Positions 30,364 through 41,813 of a stretch of DNA of 64,000 nucleotides are shown piece by piece. The DNA is from Tuctoria greenei (lineage: Eukaryota > Streptophyta > Magnoliopsida > Poales > Poaceae). The stretch covers positions 152,046,929-152,110,928 of the forward strand of contig JAYESD010000009.1 of NCBI GenBank assembly GCA_036927565.1, read 5' to 3'. A program made the translations under genes and the position numbers. Numbering within the stretch: position 1 is the stretch's first letter; each line of letters starts with the position of its first letter. Under the pieces are notes generated by a model. That model worked only from the letters and a program-made list of their open reading frames with translations. It had not been told where the DNA came from and did not search any database.

Positions 30364-32069
30364 TGAAAGTTGCCTAGAGTGGGGGTGAATAGGATAATCG
30401 ACCTGCAAATGACTCAATAAAACGAGATTAAATTACAGGGGGCGGACTAGTCCGGTCTGGGGGCGGACTAGTCCGGTCAGCCTGCAAGAAGATCCCTAAA
30501 AAGTGTTTCTAGCAAGTTTTAAGGCGATTTTCTCGAAGCTACAGGTGAGGATATGGTTATGTCAAGTTCAGCAACTACCAATACAAGTATATGACTAAGA
30601 GGAACAAGTTTACGGCAATGTGAAGCACAAGACAAAACTAGCAACCCTAGAATGAAATATTCGATAAACGAAATGCGAAGAACACGGAGACACAAGGATT
30701 TTATCCCGAGGTTCGATCCCACACAAGGAATCTACGTCCCCGTTGAGGAGTCCACAAAGGACCGGGTTCAACAACCCTTCCCTCACCAAGTTTACCGCAC
30801 GGGCCTAACTTGGTTCTCCACTATCACAAAGAATGAATACAAGATTCGTTGGGGCTTCTCACAATCTGAGGCTCCCACCACAATTACAATTGCAAATCAC
30901 AAAGATTAACTCAATCCACAGATCACAATGATTCACAAAGTGCAAGAGATCAAACCGGGAGCCTAAGCGCGATGTTCTTCCTCTTCTCCACCTCACTAAA
31001 CCCTAATCCACTCAAGAATTAGTTTTAGAGGGGAAGTGGGCAAGAAAGAGGCTCAAGAAAGCTCCAAGTTTTGTTGTGGCGACGCTAGGGTTACTGGTTG
31101 CTCAAGTAGTTGTTCAAAAGAACCCAGGGGACCTCTATTTATAGGGGTCCCAAGCCCATACTGCTGACTTCAGCAGAAGGGCGGACTAGTCCGGCCTACA
31201 GCCCGGACTAGTCCGGCCTACAGCTCGAACTAGTCCGGCCTACAGCCCGAACTAGTCCGGCCTAGGGGACCACTGACCCCTCTGACAAATGTCGCACTGC
31301 GCGGCAACCGTCACACTACCCGCCAAACTTCAAATTCAAACGATAACTTCAACAACGGACTAGTCCGGCCCTCACCGGACTAGTCCGATCTCACACAGAA
31401 CCTTTTGTTCCGTGTGAAAACAGACTAGTCTGAAGACCACAGACTAGTCCGGCCCCACGGTCGGACTAGTCCGGCCTTCCCAGACTTAGTCGCAAGACCT
31501 CTCTGCACTTAGCAACACGGACTAGTCCGGCCCATGGACGGACTAGTACGATCTCACTCAGAACCTTTTGGTCTGCCCCAAAACGGACAAGTCCGCTCTC
31601 CGGGACTTAGTCCCGTAACTTCACCCTAGGGGTACCACGGACTAGTCCGTCCCACTACGGACTAGTCCGAAGTCACACAGGACCTTTTGGTCCGTGCCAA
31701 AATGGACTAGTTTGCCCAGGAGCGGACTAGTCCGGCCCTCAGGCGGACTAGTCCGGCCCCTCCTGCCAGACTACTCTAACTTCAACTCTCAAAGGGGTGT
31801 TTCAACCTAGACCACCACTCTTGGGCTCCTAACTTGATCTCTTTGCACTTTACGCACACACCCTCCTATTTCTACGGCTAGTCCAACTCAACACGCTAGA
31901 AACCCTAGTTTCTACGCTTCGAGTCGACTCCGTTTCCTTCCTTTTCCTTTTTGAGGGTTTGCGTCTCCGATCGAGTCCACACCTATGCTAAAGATCACTT
32001 GAGCTCATTAGCGACTTAATTGTCGTCATCAATCATCCAAAACCCACGGGGAACCTAGATGCACTTTCA
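30364..32069 (-). mobile_element. Solo LTR (1706 bp) with TSD AATTG
   Basis: It starts TGAAAGTTGCC and ends GCACTTTCA, with perfect 5-bp flanking duplications AATTG at 30359-30363 and 32070-32074. The ends share TGAAAGT/ACTTTCA. A TATA-like box reads CCCCTATAAATAGAGG on the minus strand (31133-31148), so the LTR points left. No internal domain is present, indicating LTR-LTR recombination. The U3/R part carries about a dozen copies of the palindrome GGACTAGTCC plus variants (30440-30475, 31180-31770). The family is not assigned. Confidence 0.88.
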
Positions 32070-32504
32070 AATTGCCATACATCTGGTCAAGAAAGCAAGT
32101 ACGATCACAACCGTGTGTTCATGCAACGGCTCTTGTGATTTCTTTAGCTCCTCAAGGAACTCCTCTGCCTCATTTGTAAGAGGATCCTCCGCTTCCAGAG
32201 CTTCTAGCATCTCATCCATCATATCAACCTCTGTTATATCATCATCTTCATCTACTTCTGCTATGACTCGAGATTTAGTCTCGCCGTGGAAGGTCCACAC
32301 TTCATAATGTGGAGTGAAACCGTTTCGACATAAGTGAAACGAAAGCTCAAATATTCTCAAAAACTTGGTGTTCCGACATTTTGTACATTGGCACCACACC
32401 ATATCTTTCGTTGAAAACAAAAATGCTCGATCCAAAAATTTATCTAACTTGATGTACCACTCATCCGAGTGACCACCAGTTCTGCTCTTCCAGCCAGTAT
32501 ACAT
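32070..32504 (-). pseudogene. CACTA transposase-associated domain
   Basis: The frame starts MYTGWKSRTGGHSDEWY and contains the Transpos_assoc-like blocks KDMVWCQCTKCRNTKF, ELSFHLCRNGF and HYEVWTFHGE. It then has an acidic stretch (EVDEDDDITEVD). Cys/His positions fit the zinc-binding domain that precedes the TNPD-like transposase in En/Spm-type elements. The frame runs into the solo LTR insertion, after which the transposase core is not recovered. Confidence 0.7.
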
Positions 32505-33560
32505 TCAACTGCGGTCTTCACCTATGTTTGGCTCTGCAGTTTAAAGCGAAAGAAATTGTCATTAATGTATGCAGGATATGTTCTATAATTTCGACAGTAT
32601 AACACCGCCTATTTAACACTACACCCACCAATCTGGTGCAATTCTTCAAGTAAAAGGGTCATTACTATAGAGTTATAGTCGATATACGTATGTCAGCCGC
32701 TCGCCGGCGGGCACCTAGGCGTCTAGGCGGCCGGCGGGCACCTAGGCATCCATGCGTGATTTTACAACCCTGGTTTAGACGCATACTTTAACTTCCAACT
32801 AAATGAGCCTTGTCGGGTCCTAAATGGGTTGTGTCGGGTCAAGCCAACCCGAATCCCATATTTGTACATATAGTAACACTCAAGCAATCAAATTAAAAAT
32901 TATAACCATAATCTAAAAACCAAAGCAATTCAATTAAATGTAAACATAAGAATTATTAAATTATAATTTATCAATTAATAAACATAGACTTAGATATAGA
33001 CAATTTAATTCTCAATATAAACATAACCATAAACTTAGACATAAGCATCAATTCAATTCAATTATATTCTATTCATAAGTATCAAATCAATTTTCAACAT
33101 AAATTCAATTCAAATCAATTCTACGCTTGAATTTGATTGTAAGTGTCACAATTTCAACATAAGCATCACCTAACCATGAGCATCACCGAAACATAAGCTC
33201 ATAATTATAACACTCTAAGCATGACAATTGTAGATGACGACTCACAATTCACAACATTGCATCACCTAAACCTAACTAGCAATGAAGTGGGAATGGAGAA
33301 GAAAGAAAATTTAACCTAACAATGGAGATGCGGCCGACTTGTGGGAGGCAACGGCTTGGAGATGCGGCGGGGTGACGACTGCTCGAGGAGGCACGACAGC
33401 GGCTGGCGGGAGCGCGATGGCCAGCGGCGGGTAGGAGCTCGATGGCGGGCTGGAGCGCGGTGGCGGGCGCGCGATGGCGGTGGCAACTGGCGGGCGATGG
33501 CGGCGGCTGGCGGTGTGAGAATGAGTCTATCGGGGCCGACAGGGCAGGTATAAGCCCTTA
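32505..33560. other. CACTA noncoding interior and GC-rich leader
   Basis: Bases 32505-33300 are AT-rich without supported frames; 32695-32750 repeats GCGGCCGGCGGGCACCTAGG twice. Bases 33325-33545 are GC-rich, with GGCGGGCG(C)GCGATGGCGG-like units. This looks like a 5' leader exon of the minus-strand CACTA gene, but nothing identifies it. Confidence 0.4.
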
Positions 33561-33783
33561 TTTGTGACGGCTTCCTTAATTGCGATGGCCCTTGGTTTAG
33601 GCTATCGCAATTAATGTTATATGTGACGGTCGTTTTTGTAGCCGTCGCAAATAATGTCCTATTTGCGATGACCCCAGGGTTGGCTGTTGCAGATAAGCCT
33701 TATTTGCAAGGCTGCCGACGGAGTCATCGCAAACAAGGTTTTGTTTGCTACGATCTAAGTTTTTGCGACAACCCCTATCGAAG
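33555..33783. repeat. CACTA subterminal repeat array, second end
   Basis: Copies of ATTTGCGA(C/T)GG and CCGTCGCAAAT occur in both orientations, like 29270-29670. The array stops abruptly at the T3 LTR border (33783/33784). Confidence 0.7.
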
Positions 33784-34674
33784 TGTTTTTGAGACACTTC
33801 CCCCATACCTTCTAAGGAGCAGCCTGCGGAGGTTCGTATTTAGGCGGGGCAAATTCTCTAGATCGACAAGCTAGATAAACACAGAGGATTTTTACGTGGT
33901 TCGGGCTGGCGGAAGGCATAATACCCTACATCCACGGGGTTGTGTTATATTGTATGAGCGAGGTGTGTGAGAGACCCCCCCCTCTGTCATGGCTATCTGG
34001 TCCTTTATAGGTGAAGGGACAGCAGGTTACATTATAATCGAGGCCTGACAGGTGGCCCCAGGTTAATTAGTCATAAAAGTGTATTAACATGCCTTAATGA
34101 CACATTAATGGCGCTTGATGATGCAATAACATGTCCTGATGACACGTTAATGGTCTTGATGAGTCTTCATGGTGTATTATGCATCTTGATGACACATTAA
34201 TGGTGTTTTGAAGCCGAGTTCTTGATGACACACTAATGATGTCTTGAGTGCACACGTCGTCTTCATGATCCGCGGGACGCGTGGCAGCACTGGACCTTTC
34301 CTCAGCGGGGAGGCTGGGTTCGGAGCCGCGGGATGTGTGGTAGCACCGTACCTCTCCTAAATGGGAAAGTTAGGTCCAGAGCCGCGGGTTGCATGGCAGC
34401 ATCGAAGGTCCGAAGCTGCGGAGCACGTGGCAGCACCGGAGCCACCCTTGGCAGGGAGGCAGGTCCGGAGCTACAGGACACGTGGCAACACTGGAGCCAC
34501 CCTTAGTAGGGAGGCATGTCCGGAGGTACAGGTCAGGTGGCAGCACCAGAGCCACCCTTAGTAGGGAGGCAGGTCCGGAGCTGCGGGATTCTGGGTACTT
34601 CCCCTCTTGGGAGGTGGAACCCAGCATCTTGTCTTCCTTGTATGCGGGGGTACCCGGTCTGCAGGTTATCGACA
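33784..34674 (-). repeat. T3 LTR (891 bp)
   Basis: Inverted, it starts TGTCGATAACC and ends CTCAAAAACA. Bases 34260-34600 contain about six units of roughly 55 bp built on (C/T)GTGGCAGCACC, GGAGCCACCCTTAGTAGGGA and GGCAGGTCCGGAGC; several have a G-box core (ACACGTGGC, GCACGTGGC). Confidence 0.8.
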
Positions 34675-35146
34675 GTGGCCCTCGGGCCCACCTCGAGAGA
34701 GGCGATGATCTCGGAGGTGCCAAAACTTGGTGAAGGCGCAGGAGCGTCCACTATCGACACAAAGAATGTTGATAGTAGGGCCCCTGGAAGTTTCCGGTGT
34801 CGGAGCTTGAGGTTCGACGTCGGAGCTTGGCGAAGGTGCGGGAGCGTCCACCATCAACGCTAAGAACGTCAATGGCGGGCCCCCTGGGAGGTGCCGATGT
34901 CGGAGCTTGAGGTCTGACGATAGAGCTCGAAGAAGGGTGAAGTCCTGCACAAGAGTGACAACAGGAAAAGTAAGTGTTCATTGGTTACAATCTTCCTGCC
35001 CTCAATTTTTTTGTGGCTTAGGGTCCTTAGCCGGGCTACAGGGCCTGAGTAATTCACTGCGATAGTATTCGGGTGTTGGTTCCTGCATCACCTAGGAACG
35101 TATGCTGTCCGGACCTGCCTTACTATGATGCAACACAAGAATAAGT

Positions 35147-36014
35147 AGAGTGGCGTACTTAGGGTGTTGGACCAGGCTAAGTCTTTAGCCCACTCCAGAC
35201 CTGTCATTAGCGTTGGTATTCAGACGAGTAGGCCATCCAGCGAGCACGAGATCCCAAATGAGAAAACTACCAAAAATACCCAGCACATCACAAGTACTTT
35301 AGACTGTCCGTCTACAGCAGGATAGCACAACTCCCAATGTGAGCAAACAGAAAGATGTAATAGAGCGAATAGAGGGAATACTATGCATAATATTTAAGCA
35401 TAATTATGTGAACATGGTGACAATATCCGAATTTTGGTTATTGCTTTGTCCAGGAGCATGTGCCTTTCAGTCCCCGGTACTGAACCGCAGTGCTGGGGAG
35501 GAAGAGTGTGCTGGCTTAGGGTCACAAGGCACGACTTTGGGTGCATGACCAGGCTAAGCAGTTTGCACACTCTTGATCTCCCGCTGACATTAGTCTTTCG
35601 GGAGACGTCCGACCCCCAGTACTCAGCCGCAACATTGGAAAGGTAGAGTGTGTATACTTAGGGTGCAGGACCAGGCTAAGCAGGTAGCACACTCCGGACC
35701 TCCAATATTCATCCGCAAGAAAGGTAGAGTGCGCATACTTAGGGTGCAGGACCAAGCTAAGCAGACATCGCACTCCAGACCCTCTATTGGCATTAGCTTT
35801 TCATGGAGTGACCGTTCAACGCAATGGAACTCCAAACAGGAAAATAACCAAGAACACTAGATACGTCACATTTACTTGGTGATGCCATTGTTTCCGTGGC
35901 GGCAGGTAGTCGTCGTGTCGAGGCGGAAGTAGCCATGAGGCAAAGTGTATAGGCTTAGGGTCATGTGGTACCGGCTTAGGGTGCAAGACCAGACTAAGCA
36001 GGTTGTATACTTTG
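35147..36014. repeat. T3 stem-loop array (five units)
   Basis: Units lie at about 35147-35196, 35503-35575, 35643-35695, 35724-35776 and 35942-36014. Each has an outer arm (GAGTGTG type), CTTAGGGTG, a GGACCAGG-type loop, then CTAAGCAG and the outer arm complement (CACACTC type). In the last unit the outer arms are AAAGTGTATA and TATACTTT instead, so both arms changed while pairing was kept in part. Confidence 0.65.
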
Positions 36015-36040
36015 GACCTCCCATTGGTGGCGGTGGTGGT

Positions 36041-36328
36041 AGAAAGCCGTCGAGTGGTGATGAGGACATTGCTACCATTGATACAACCACAACAACAGTC
36101 CATTCACCACTTGCGGCTAATCAAGGTCCAATGACACGCGCTCGTGCACGTGAACTTAATTATCAAGTGAATTCATTCCTGGCTGTTCAAACTAATTATC
36201 ATTCAAATGGAGAACTATTAAAGTCTTGTGATGACCTTGTTATTATTAGGTGATTGGGAATTGATCCAGCTTGGAGGAATGGAGGGATTAATGCAATGAA
36301 GGCTGCTCCACTTGAGGGGTCCTCGTAA
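36041..36328 (+). pseudogene. pol: G: C-terminus of a Gypsy polyprotein (upstream copy)
   Basis: The frame reads SSGDEDIATIDTTTTT, GPMTRARARELNYQV, NSFLAV, LLKSCDDLVIIR, TGA, LGIDPAWRNGG, ending SS and TAA at 36326-36328. The GP(I/M)TRARAR(Q/E)LN block is what I remember at the very end of the Gypsy polyprotein whose gag and pol follow at 37927-41813. It is therefore the tail of a second copy placed upstream of the LTR. Confidence 0.7.
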
Positions 36329-36329
36329 C

Positions 36330-37079
36330 TGCAGCAAGTACCATCTTAAAAGGGGCATAACTTTCCACTTCCAAGGTTGTTTAATGCAAATAAGTACTTG
36401 CTGGAAAGGTCTCTTTGTCTACTTTTAATTGGATTAAGAATCAAAGGCAGATTATGCTTGAGCTACTCAAAAAAGGCCAAACAAGACTCGTGACTCTATC
36501 CTGAGTTCTAGTCTTCCTCCTCTATATAAACAACTAGTAGCCATAGGAAGAACTTGGGTTCTGTTTTCTGTAAGTTTAGCCACTGCTACTTTCTTGTGAT
36601 GCAAGTGTCGACGAGACCTTATGATTACTTGAATTAGAACCCCAACTTATCACACCCGTGAGTGTTTGCTTTTTTATCTTGTTCTTGCTTGTTCTTCGAT
36701 TGCTTGCAGGTTCATGACTGTTCTTGGCACGGCAAGAACAACAACAACAGGAGTCAGTGTAACTATCGCTAAGGCGCAACACCCTTGGGGTTGTTGTAGT
36801 CGGGTAGCACAACGTCGACCTCCACCCAAATCGTAGTTATCAGGAGCCGGTGTAACTATCACTCAAGGTGCCACGCCATTCTGGTTGTGGTAGTCGGGCA
36901 GCCAACGTCGACCTCCACCCAAATCGTAGTTATCAGGAGCCCATGTAACTATCGCTCAAGGTGCCACGCCATTCTGGTTGTGGTAGTCGGGCAGCCAACG
37001 TCGACCTCCACAAAATTCGTTCACCACCAACATCTCTCATTGAAAGATAGGGCATCCCCCGTACCCGTTGGGTTCATCA
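36330..37079 (+). repeat. G: LTR (about 750 bp, left end uncertain)
   Basis: A TATA-like box (CTCTATATAAACAAC) lies near 36520-36534. The right end is taken at ...TTCATCA just before TGGTATTAGA (37082-37091), a mutated initiator-Met tRNA primer site. The left end is inferred from the end of the preceding pol frame. It contains a 93-bp tandem repeat (36758-37015). Confidence 0.55.
36758..37015. repeat. 93-bp tandem repeat, 2.8 copies
   Basis: Units start at 36758, 36851 and 36944 with TGTAACTATC(G/A)CT and include GTAGTCGGGCAGCCAACGTC, GACCTCCACC and AAATCGTAGTTATCAGGAGC. The second and third units are nearly identical. Confidence 0.85.
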
Positions 37080-37926
37080 AGTGGTATTAGATTTTAGGTT
37101 GCTTGGTGAGAGTTTTTCTTCTCCGTGTTCTTCATTTACCTACTGTCCACTTTTGTCTACAAAAGTTCGCTCTAAAAATCCTAAAAACACTTTAAGCCTT
37201 TTGCTTTGCTACTTAGCTCTCGACTTGTTGAATTCACGGTTGCCTTTTTGTGTCAAGTTGTTGGTCCTAAGTTTTTCTGCTAGAGTTTTGAGTTCATGCC
37301 ACTTTTTCTCAGTCCATTTTCATTACCTACCCAAAGTTGAGAAAAAGGCAAGTGCAAAAGAAAAGTCGCATGGATCAGCAAGAAAAAGGCACATGCAAAG
37401 AAAGAAAAGCCACACTGATTGAAATTGCTAGAAAAAGTTTCTCAGTACAAAAAAAAAGAAATAGTTTGTGTAACATTTGTTTCAAGTTTCGGAGTTCAAC
37501 TTGTTGTTTTGAACGTTTTGTTAAAAATCAACATTCATGCTGTCCAAACCTTTCTACTACAGTAAGTTTAACATCATGTGGAGTAACGGCTCGTGTCTCT
37601 ATCACAGTTTAGACTAGGACCAACACAGTACCATCGTGGAATATTTATTCAACTTGTTGTGACTAATGTGGTACTAGATTTTCCTTTGTGCAACTCATTT
37701 CTAGCAGCCACCTACAACTCCACAAAATCATCTACAACACCACAGGATCGTGCTGACAGCCACCGTTTGTTGTTGTTCTTGCTGTTTGCCGGGGCCTCTT
37801 GCATCACGTGGTAAGAACTTGTAAGAGCTTGATTTCTTGCTAGTGAGGAAGTGATTGTGTTACACCACCTCTTGGCAACTTCTAGGATTAATCTGCTTGC
37901 TGTTGTATTTCCTTTCTTTACTAACC
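37080..37926 (+). other. G: leader between primer site and gag
   Basis: This is untranslated leader in position. No supported frame occurs; Lys-codon-rich stretches at 37335-37460 look like chance. A mutated initiator-Met tRNA primer site opens it at 37082. Confidence 0.5.
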
Positions 37927-38934
37927 ATGTCAGCTGATACGAATGATACATCTCCACATTCACCACGTACGAGGGGCATCATTCAGCATTTCGAACGCCA
38001 AGTAAAGCTACACACAGATGCTCTCAATGAGGATATTCAAGTCACCAATGAACGCATCGGTCAATTAGAGTCGACGCAAATTTGCACCAACACCAAACTG
38101 ACCACATTAGAAAGCACTGCTGGGGCTATTAACACTTCTCTTGCAGCAATTATTGAGCGATTGGAGAGGATGGAAAAGGTTGGATGCGAAGAGAGGCAAA
38201 GACGTGTTGATGACAGCCACGACTCCATTGGCAGCGCTGCAAGATATGGCGAGGCGGAGTATTCAGCGGATACCGAGCTTGATGATGGACCTTTTAGGTA
38301 TCGATGGCAGCCACGTCGCGACCATCGTTGTATGGGTGGTCGAGCCCTACAACGTGAGGAACGTGACAATGATGATTCCCTATGCAACATTAAATTCTCC
38401 ATACCACCCTTTGATGGTAAATATGATCCGGATGCATATCTGTCTTGGGAATTATCAGTAGATCAAAAATTTGCATGCCATGATTTCCCTAGTGATAAAA
38501 AGGTTAGAGCTGCCACTAGTGAATTCAGTGACTTTGCTTCTGTTTGGTGGCATGAGTATCAAACTAAAAATCCAGCTACAGTACCACAAACTTGGAATTC
38601 CTTGAAACGAATCATGTGTCGTCGTTTTGTTCCTTCCTATCATGCTCATGACCTGCTGCATAAATTACAACAACTTAGGCAAGGCAACAAATCCGTTGAG
38701 GAATACTATCAAGAACTCCAAATAGGCATGATGCGATGTGGCCTAGTTGAAAATGAAGAGGTTGCAATGGCTAGGTTTATGGGTGGTTTAACAAGAGAAA
38801 TTCAGGACATATTGGCTTATAAGGAATACACTAACGTCACTCGATTATTACATCTTGGTTGTAAGGCTGAAAGAGAAGTGCAGGGACGACGCACAAGAAC
38901 TAACATTTCTGCAGGTCGAACTACCTCATGGTAG
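37927..38934 (+). pseudogene. gag: G: gag
   Basis: It starts MSADTNDTSPHSPRTRG. A coiled-coil-like N-terminal part is followed by the Retrotrans_gag core: IKFSIPPFDGKYDPDAYLSW, ATSEFSDFASVWWHEY, QTWNSLKRIMCRRFVPSY, LQQLRQGNKSVEEYYQEL and MARFMGGLTREIQDIL. TAG at 38932-38934 cuts it before the CCHC knuckle, which follows in frame-shifted form at about 39113-39155 (CLKCKGFGHLRRDC). Confidence 0.82.
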
Positions 38935-40055
38935 TCCCGCTCATTTGCTGCTGGTACTAAGCATGATTCTCCGAACGATGCTTCCAGTCGGTTGCCCAGG
39001 ACTACATCAAAATCAACACCTTGGCGCACAGTTGAGACAACAAAAGGATCCACCCAAGCTGTAGCCAACACTTCTTCTTCCATTGCTTCCACCGGGAGAA
39101 CAAAAGACATTTAATGCCTCAAATGCAAGGGTTTTGGGCACCTACGAAGGGACTGCCCAAGCAATCGTGTGCTGATTGTACGAGAAAATGGTGAGTACTC
39201 ATTCACTAGTGATTTAGATGATGAAACATATGTCATGCTTGTTGCACAAGATGCATGAAAGAAGAAGAATGATGATGAAGAGCACATTGGGGCTAATCAT
39301 GCTGACCACTATGAGAGTCTTGTTGTGAGGCATGTCTTGAGTGCCCAAATGATCAAAGCTGAACAGAACCAGCGGCACAATCTATTCCAAACTAAGTATG
39401 TAGTTTTGGAACGATCGTGTCGCATTATTATTGATGGATGAAGCTGCAACAATTTATCAAGTGTTGCCATGTTAGAGAAGCTTGGGATGACAACACTTCC
39501 ACATCCACATCCCTACTACATCCAATAGTTCAACGACAGTGGTAAGCTTAAGGTAACACGTCTGGTTCGTGTCAAATTTGCAATTGGTTCCTACCATGAT
39601 TACATTGATTGTGATGTGGTACCTATGCAAGCTTTCTCTATGTTATTTGGTAGACCTTGGCAATTTGATAAAGATACATTACATCATGGAAAATCAAATC
39701 AATACTCTTTCATGCATAATGAGAAGAAGCTTGTTTTGCACCCTATGTCTCTTGACGTTATTTTGAAGGATGACATTGCTAGAGCTTGCAAAGAGAAAAA
39801 TAAGAAATCTACTCAAAATGAAAATTCAAATGTTGTGAAGGAATCGATACACACTAAGACTGTCGATTCCAAATCTGCTCATGTGAAGAAGAATGAAATA
39901 AAATTTAAGAGTGCTTGTTTTCTTGCTTCCAAATCTGATTTGTTTGAATTAAAAAATAATGTTGCAATCTGCTATGTGTTTGATTGCAAAGAAGCTTTGT
40001 TCTCACTTCACGACGAACCATGTGCTTTGCCCCCTACTATCACTAAGCTTTTGTA
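38935..40055 (+). pseudogene. G: zinc knuckle and protease region, decayed
   Basis: A zinc knuckle CLKCKGFGHLRRDC lies just after a TAA (39110-39112). The protease area shows IIIDG (active-site region, expected D-G-G/S), LSSVAMLEKLGM and the block VVPMQAFSMLFGRPWQFD (about 39618-39670). At least three stops interrupt it. The segment ends PPTITKLL and TAG at 40054-40056, where related elements continue into EY.DVFPQE. Confidence 0.7.
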
Positions 40056-41813
40056 GGAATACACTGATGTGTTTCCACAAGAGGTACCAGCCGGGCTGCC
40101 ACCATTGAGAGGGATTGGACATCAGATTGACCTCATCCCTGTGGCTTCTTTGCCAAACCGAGCACCATACAGGACCAACCCGGAGGAGACTAAGGAGATT
40201 CAGCGACAAGTACAAGAATTACTCGACAAAGGTTATATGCGTGAGTCCCTTAGTCCTTGCTCTGTTCCTGTTCTTTTGGTTCCAAAGAAAGATTGTCTAG
40301 CAATTAATAACATTACCATTAGATATCATCATCCTATTCCTAGGTTAGATGATATGCTTGATGAACTTTGCTCGACGATTTTCTCTAAAATTGACTTGTG
40401 TAGTGGATACCATCAAATTCGCATGAAGCTAGGTGATGAATGGAAAACAACATTTAAAACCACGTTCAGTTTGTATGAGTGGTTAGTCATGCCTTTTGGT
40501 CTCACGAATGCACCTACTTTTATGAGATTAATGAATGAGGTTTTACGTGCTTTTATTGGAAGATTTGTGGTAGTATATTTTGATGACATCTTGATCTATA
40601 GCACATCTCTAGAAGAGCATCTTGATCATCTATGTGCTGTTTTCAATGCTTTACGTGATGCACGCTTATTTGGTAACATTGGCAAGTGCACCTTTTGCAC
40701 AGATAGAGTCTCTTTTCTTGGCTATGTTGTGACACCACAGGGAATTGATGTCGATCAAGCCAAGGTGGAGGTGATACACAGCTAGCCGACTCCTACCATG
40801 GTCACACAAGTACGAAGATTTCTCGGACTTGCTGGATTCTATCGTCGTTTTGTGAAAGACTTCAGCACCATAGCAGGCTCACTGCATGAGCTTACAAAGA
40901 AGGGTGCTCCATTCACATGGGGCAAGGCGCAAGAGGCTGCATTTGCAACTTTGAAGAATAGGTTAACTCATACACCCCTTCTCCAATTAACAGATTTCAG
41001 TAAGACTTTTGAATTGGAATATGATGCTAGTGGTATTGGATTGGAAGGTGTCTTGTTACAAGAGGGGAAAACTATTGCTTATTTTAGTGAGAAACTGAAT
41101 GGGCCTAGTCTGAACTATTCCACTTACGATAAAGAATTATATGCACTAGTATGAACTTTGGAAACATGACAACATTATTTATGGCCTAAAGAATTTGTTA
41201 TACATTCTGATTATGAATCTTTGAAGCACATTAAAAGCCAAACTAATCTGAACCGTAGGCATGCCAAGTGGGTAGAATTCATTCAGTCCTTTCCTTATGT
41301 CATCAAACACAAGAAAGGAAAAGATAATGTCATTGCGGATGCCTTATCTCGCCGTTATAATATGTTGTCCCAACTTGATTTTAAGATTTTTGGCTTGGAA
41401 ACAATTAAAGAACAATGTGCTTTTGATGCAGATTTCAAAAATGTGCTACTGCAATGTAAAGAAGGAAAAACATGGAACAAGTTTGTTATCACTAATGGTT
41501 TTGTGTTTTGAGCTAACAAATTGTGCATTCCAGCTGGTTCTGTGCGTATCTTACTATTGTAGAAAGCACATGGTGGAGGGTTGATGGGACACTTTGGTGT
41601 CAAGAAGACGGAAGACATCCTAGCAAGCCATTTATTTTGGCCAAAGATGAGAAGAGATGTGGAGCGGTTTGTTGCTCGTTGCACCACTTGTCAAAAAGCT
41701 AAGTCCCGTCTTAATCCACATAGTTTGCCTCTCCCTGTTCCTAGTGCTCCATGGAAGAATGTTTCTATGGATTTTGTTTTAGGATTGCCTATAACAAAGA
41801 AGGGGAGGGACAA
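40056..41813 (+). pseudogene. pol: G: RT, RNase H and integrase start, cut by T2r
   Basis: The RT blocks are PLRGIGHQIDLIPVASLPNR, PYRTNPEETKEIQRQVQELL, IDLCSGYHQIRMK, WLVMPFGLTNAPTFMRLMNE and VVYFDDILIYS (active site Y-F-D-D kept). Part of the fingers (the usual WRMCVD block) is deleted near 40295. TAG at 40783 replaces the Trp of HSWPTP. RNase H reads FELEYDASGIG and VIHSDYESLKHIKS, with two stops between. The integrase zinc region (GHFGVKKTEDILASHLFWPK, CTTCQKAKSR) and MDFVLGLPITKKGRD then stop at 41813, where the T2r LTR begins. The copy is a pseudogene; a clade name is not assigned. Confidence 0.85.

Larger units (their letters stand above)
29247..33783 (-). mobile_element. CACTA (En/Spm-like) relic, right end not seen
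   Basis: The left end starts CACTACATGAATC and is followed by a dense array of TTGCGACGG(C/T) words in both orientations (29270-29670). A matching array occurs at 33555-33780. Between them, on the minus strand, are two pieces of CACTA protein-coding sequence (32070-32504 and 29815-29925). The DDE-bearing central part is missing, so the element is non-autonomous. It contains a solo LTR and is cut at 33784 by T3; its other terminus should lie beyond that nest. Confidence 0.7.
33784..36040 (-). mobile_element. T3: truncated Tat-lineage element, minus strand
   Basis: It consists of one LTR (33784-34674) and about 1.4 kb of the 3' noncoding region of a Tat element, read right to left. The purine-rich tract (complement of GTGGCCCTCGGGCCCACCTC) adjoins the LTR. 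The antisense gene present in T1 and T2r has been lost. It is related to, but distinct from, the T1/T2 family. The right border at about 36020-36050 is not an LTR end and looks like an illegitimate junction. Confidence 0.75.

Noticed and set aside
35434..35860. Several similar short frames at 35434-35860 as a small gene family
   Set aside because: They repeat because the stem-loop units repeat; no start, domain or codon pattern supports translation.
36758..37015. 93-bp tandem repeats as satellite DNA
   Set aside because: Only 2.8 copies, placed inside an LTR upstream of a primer site.
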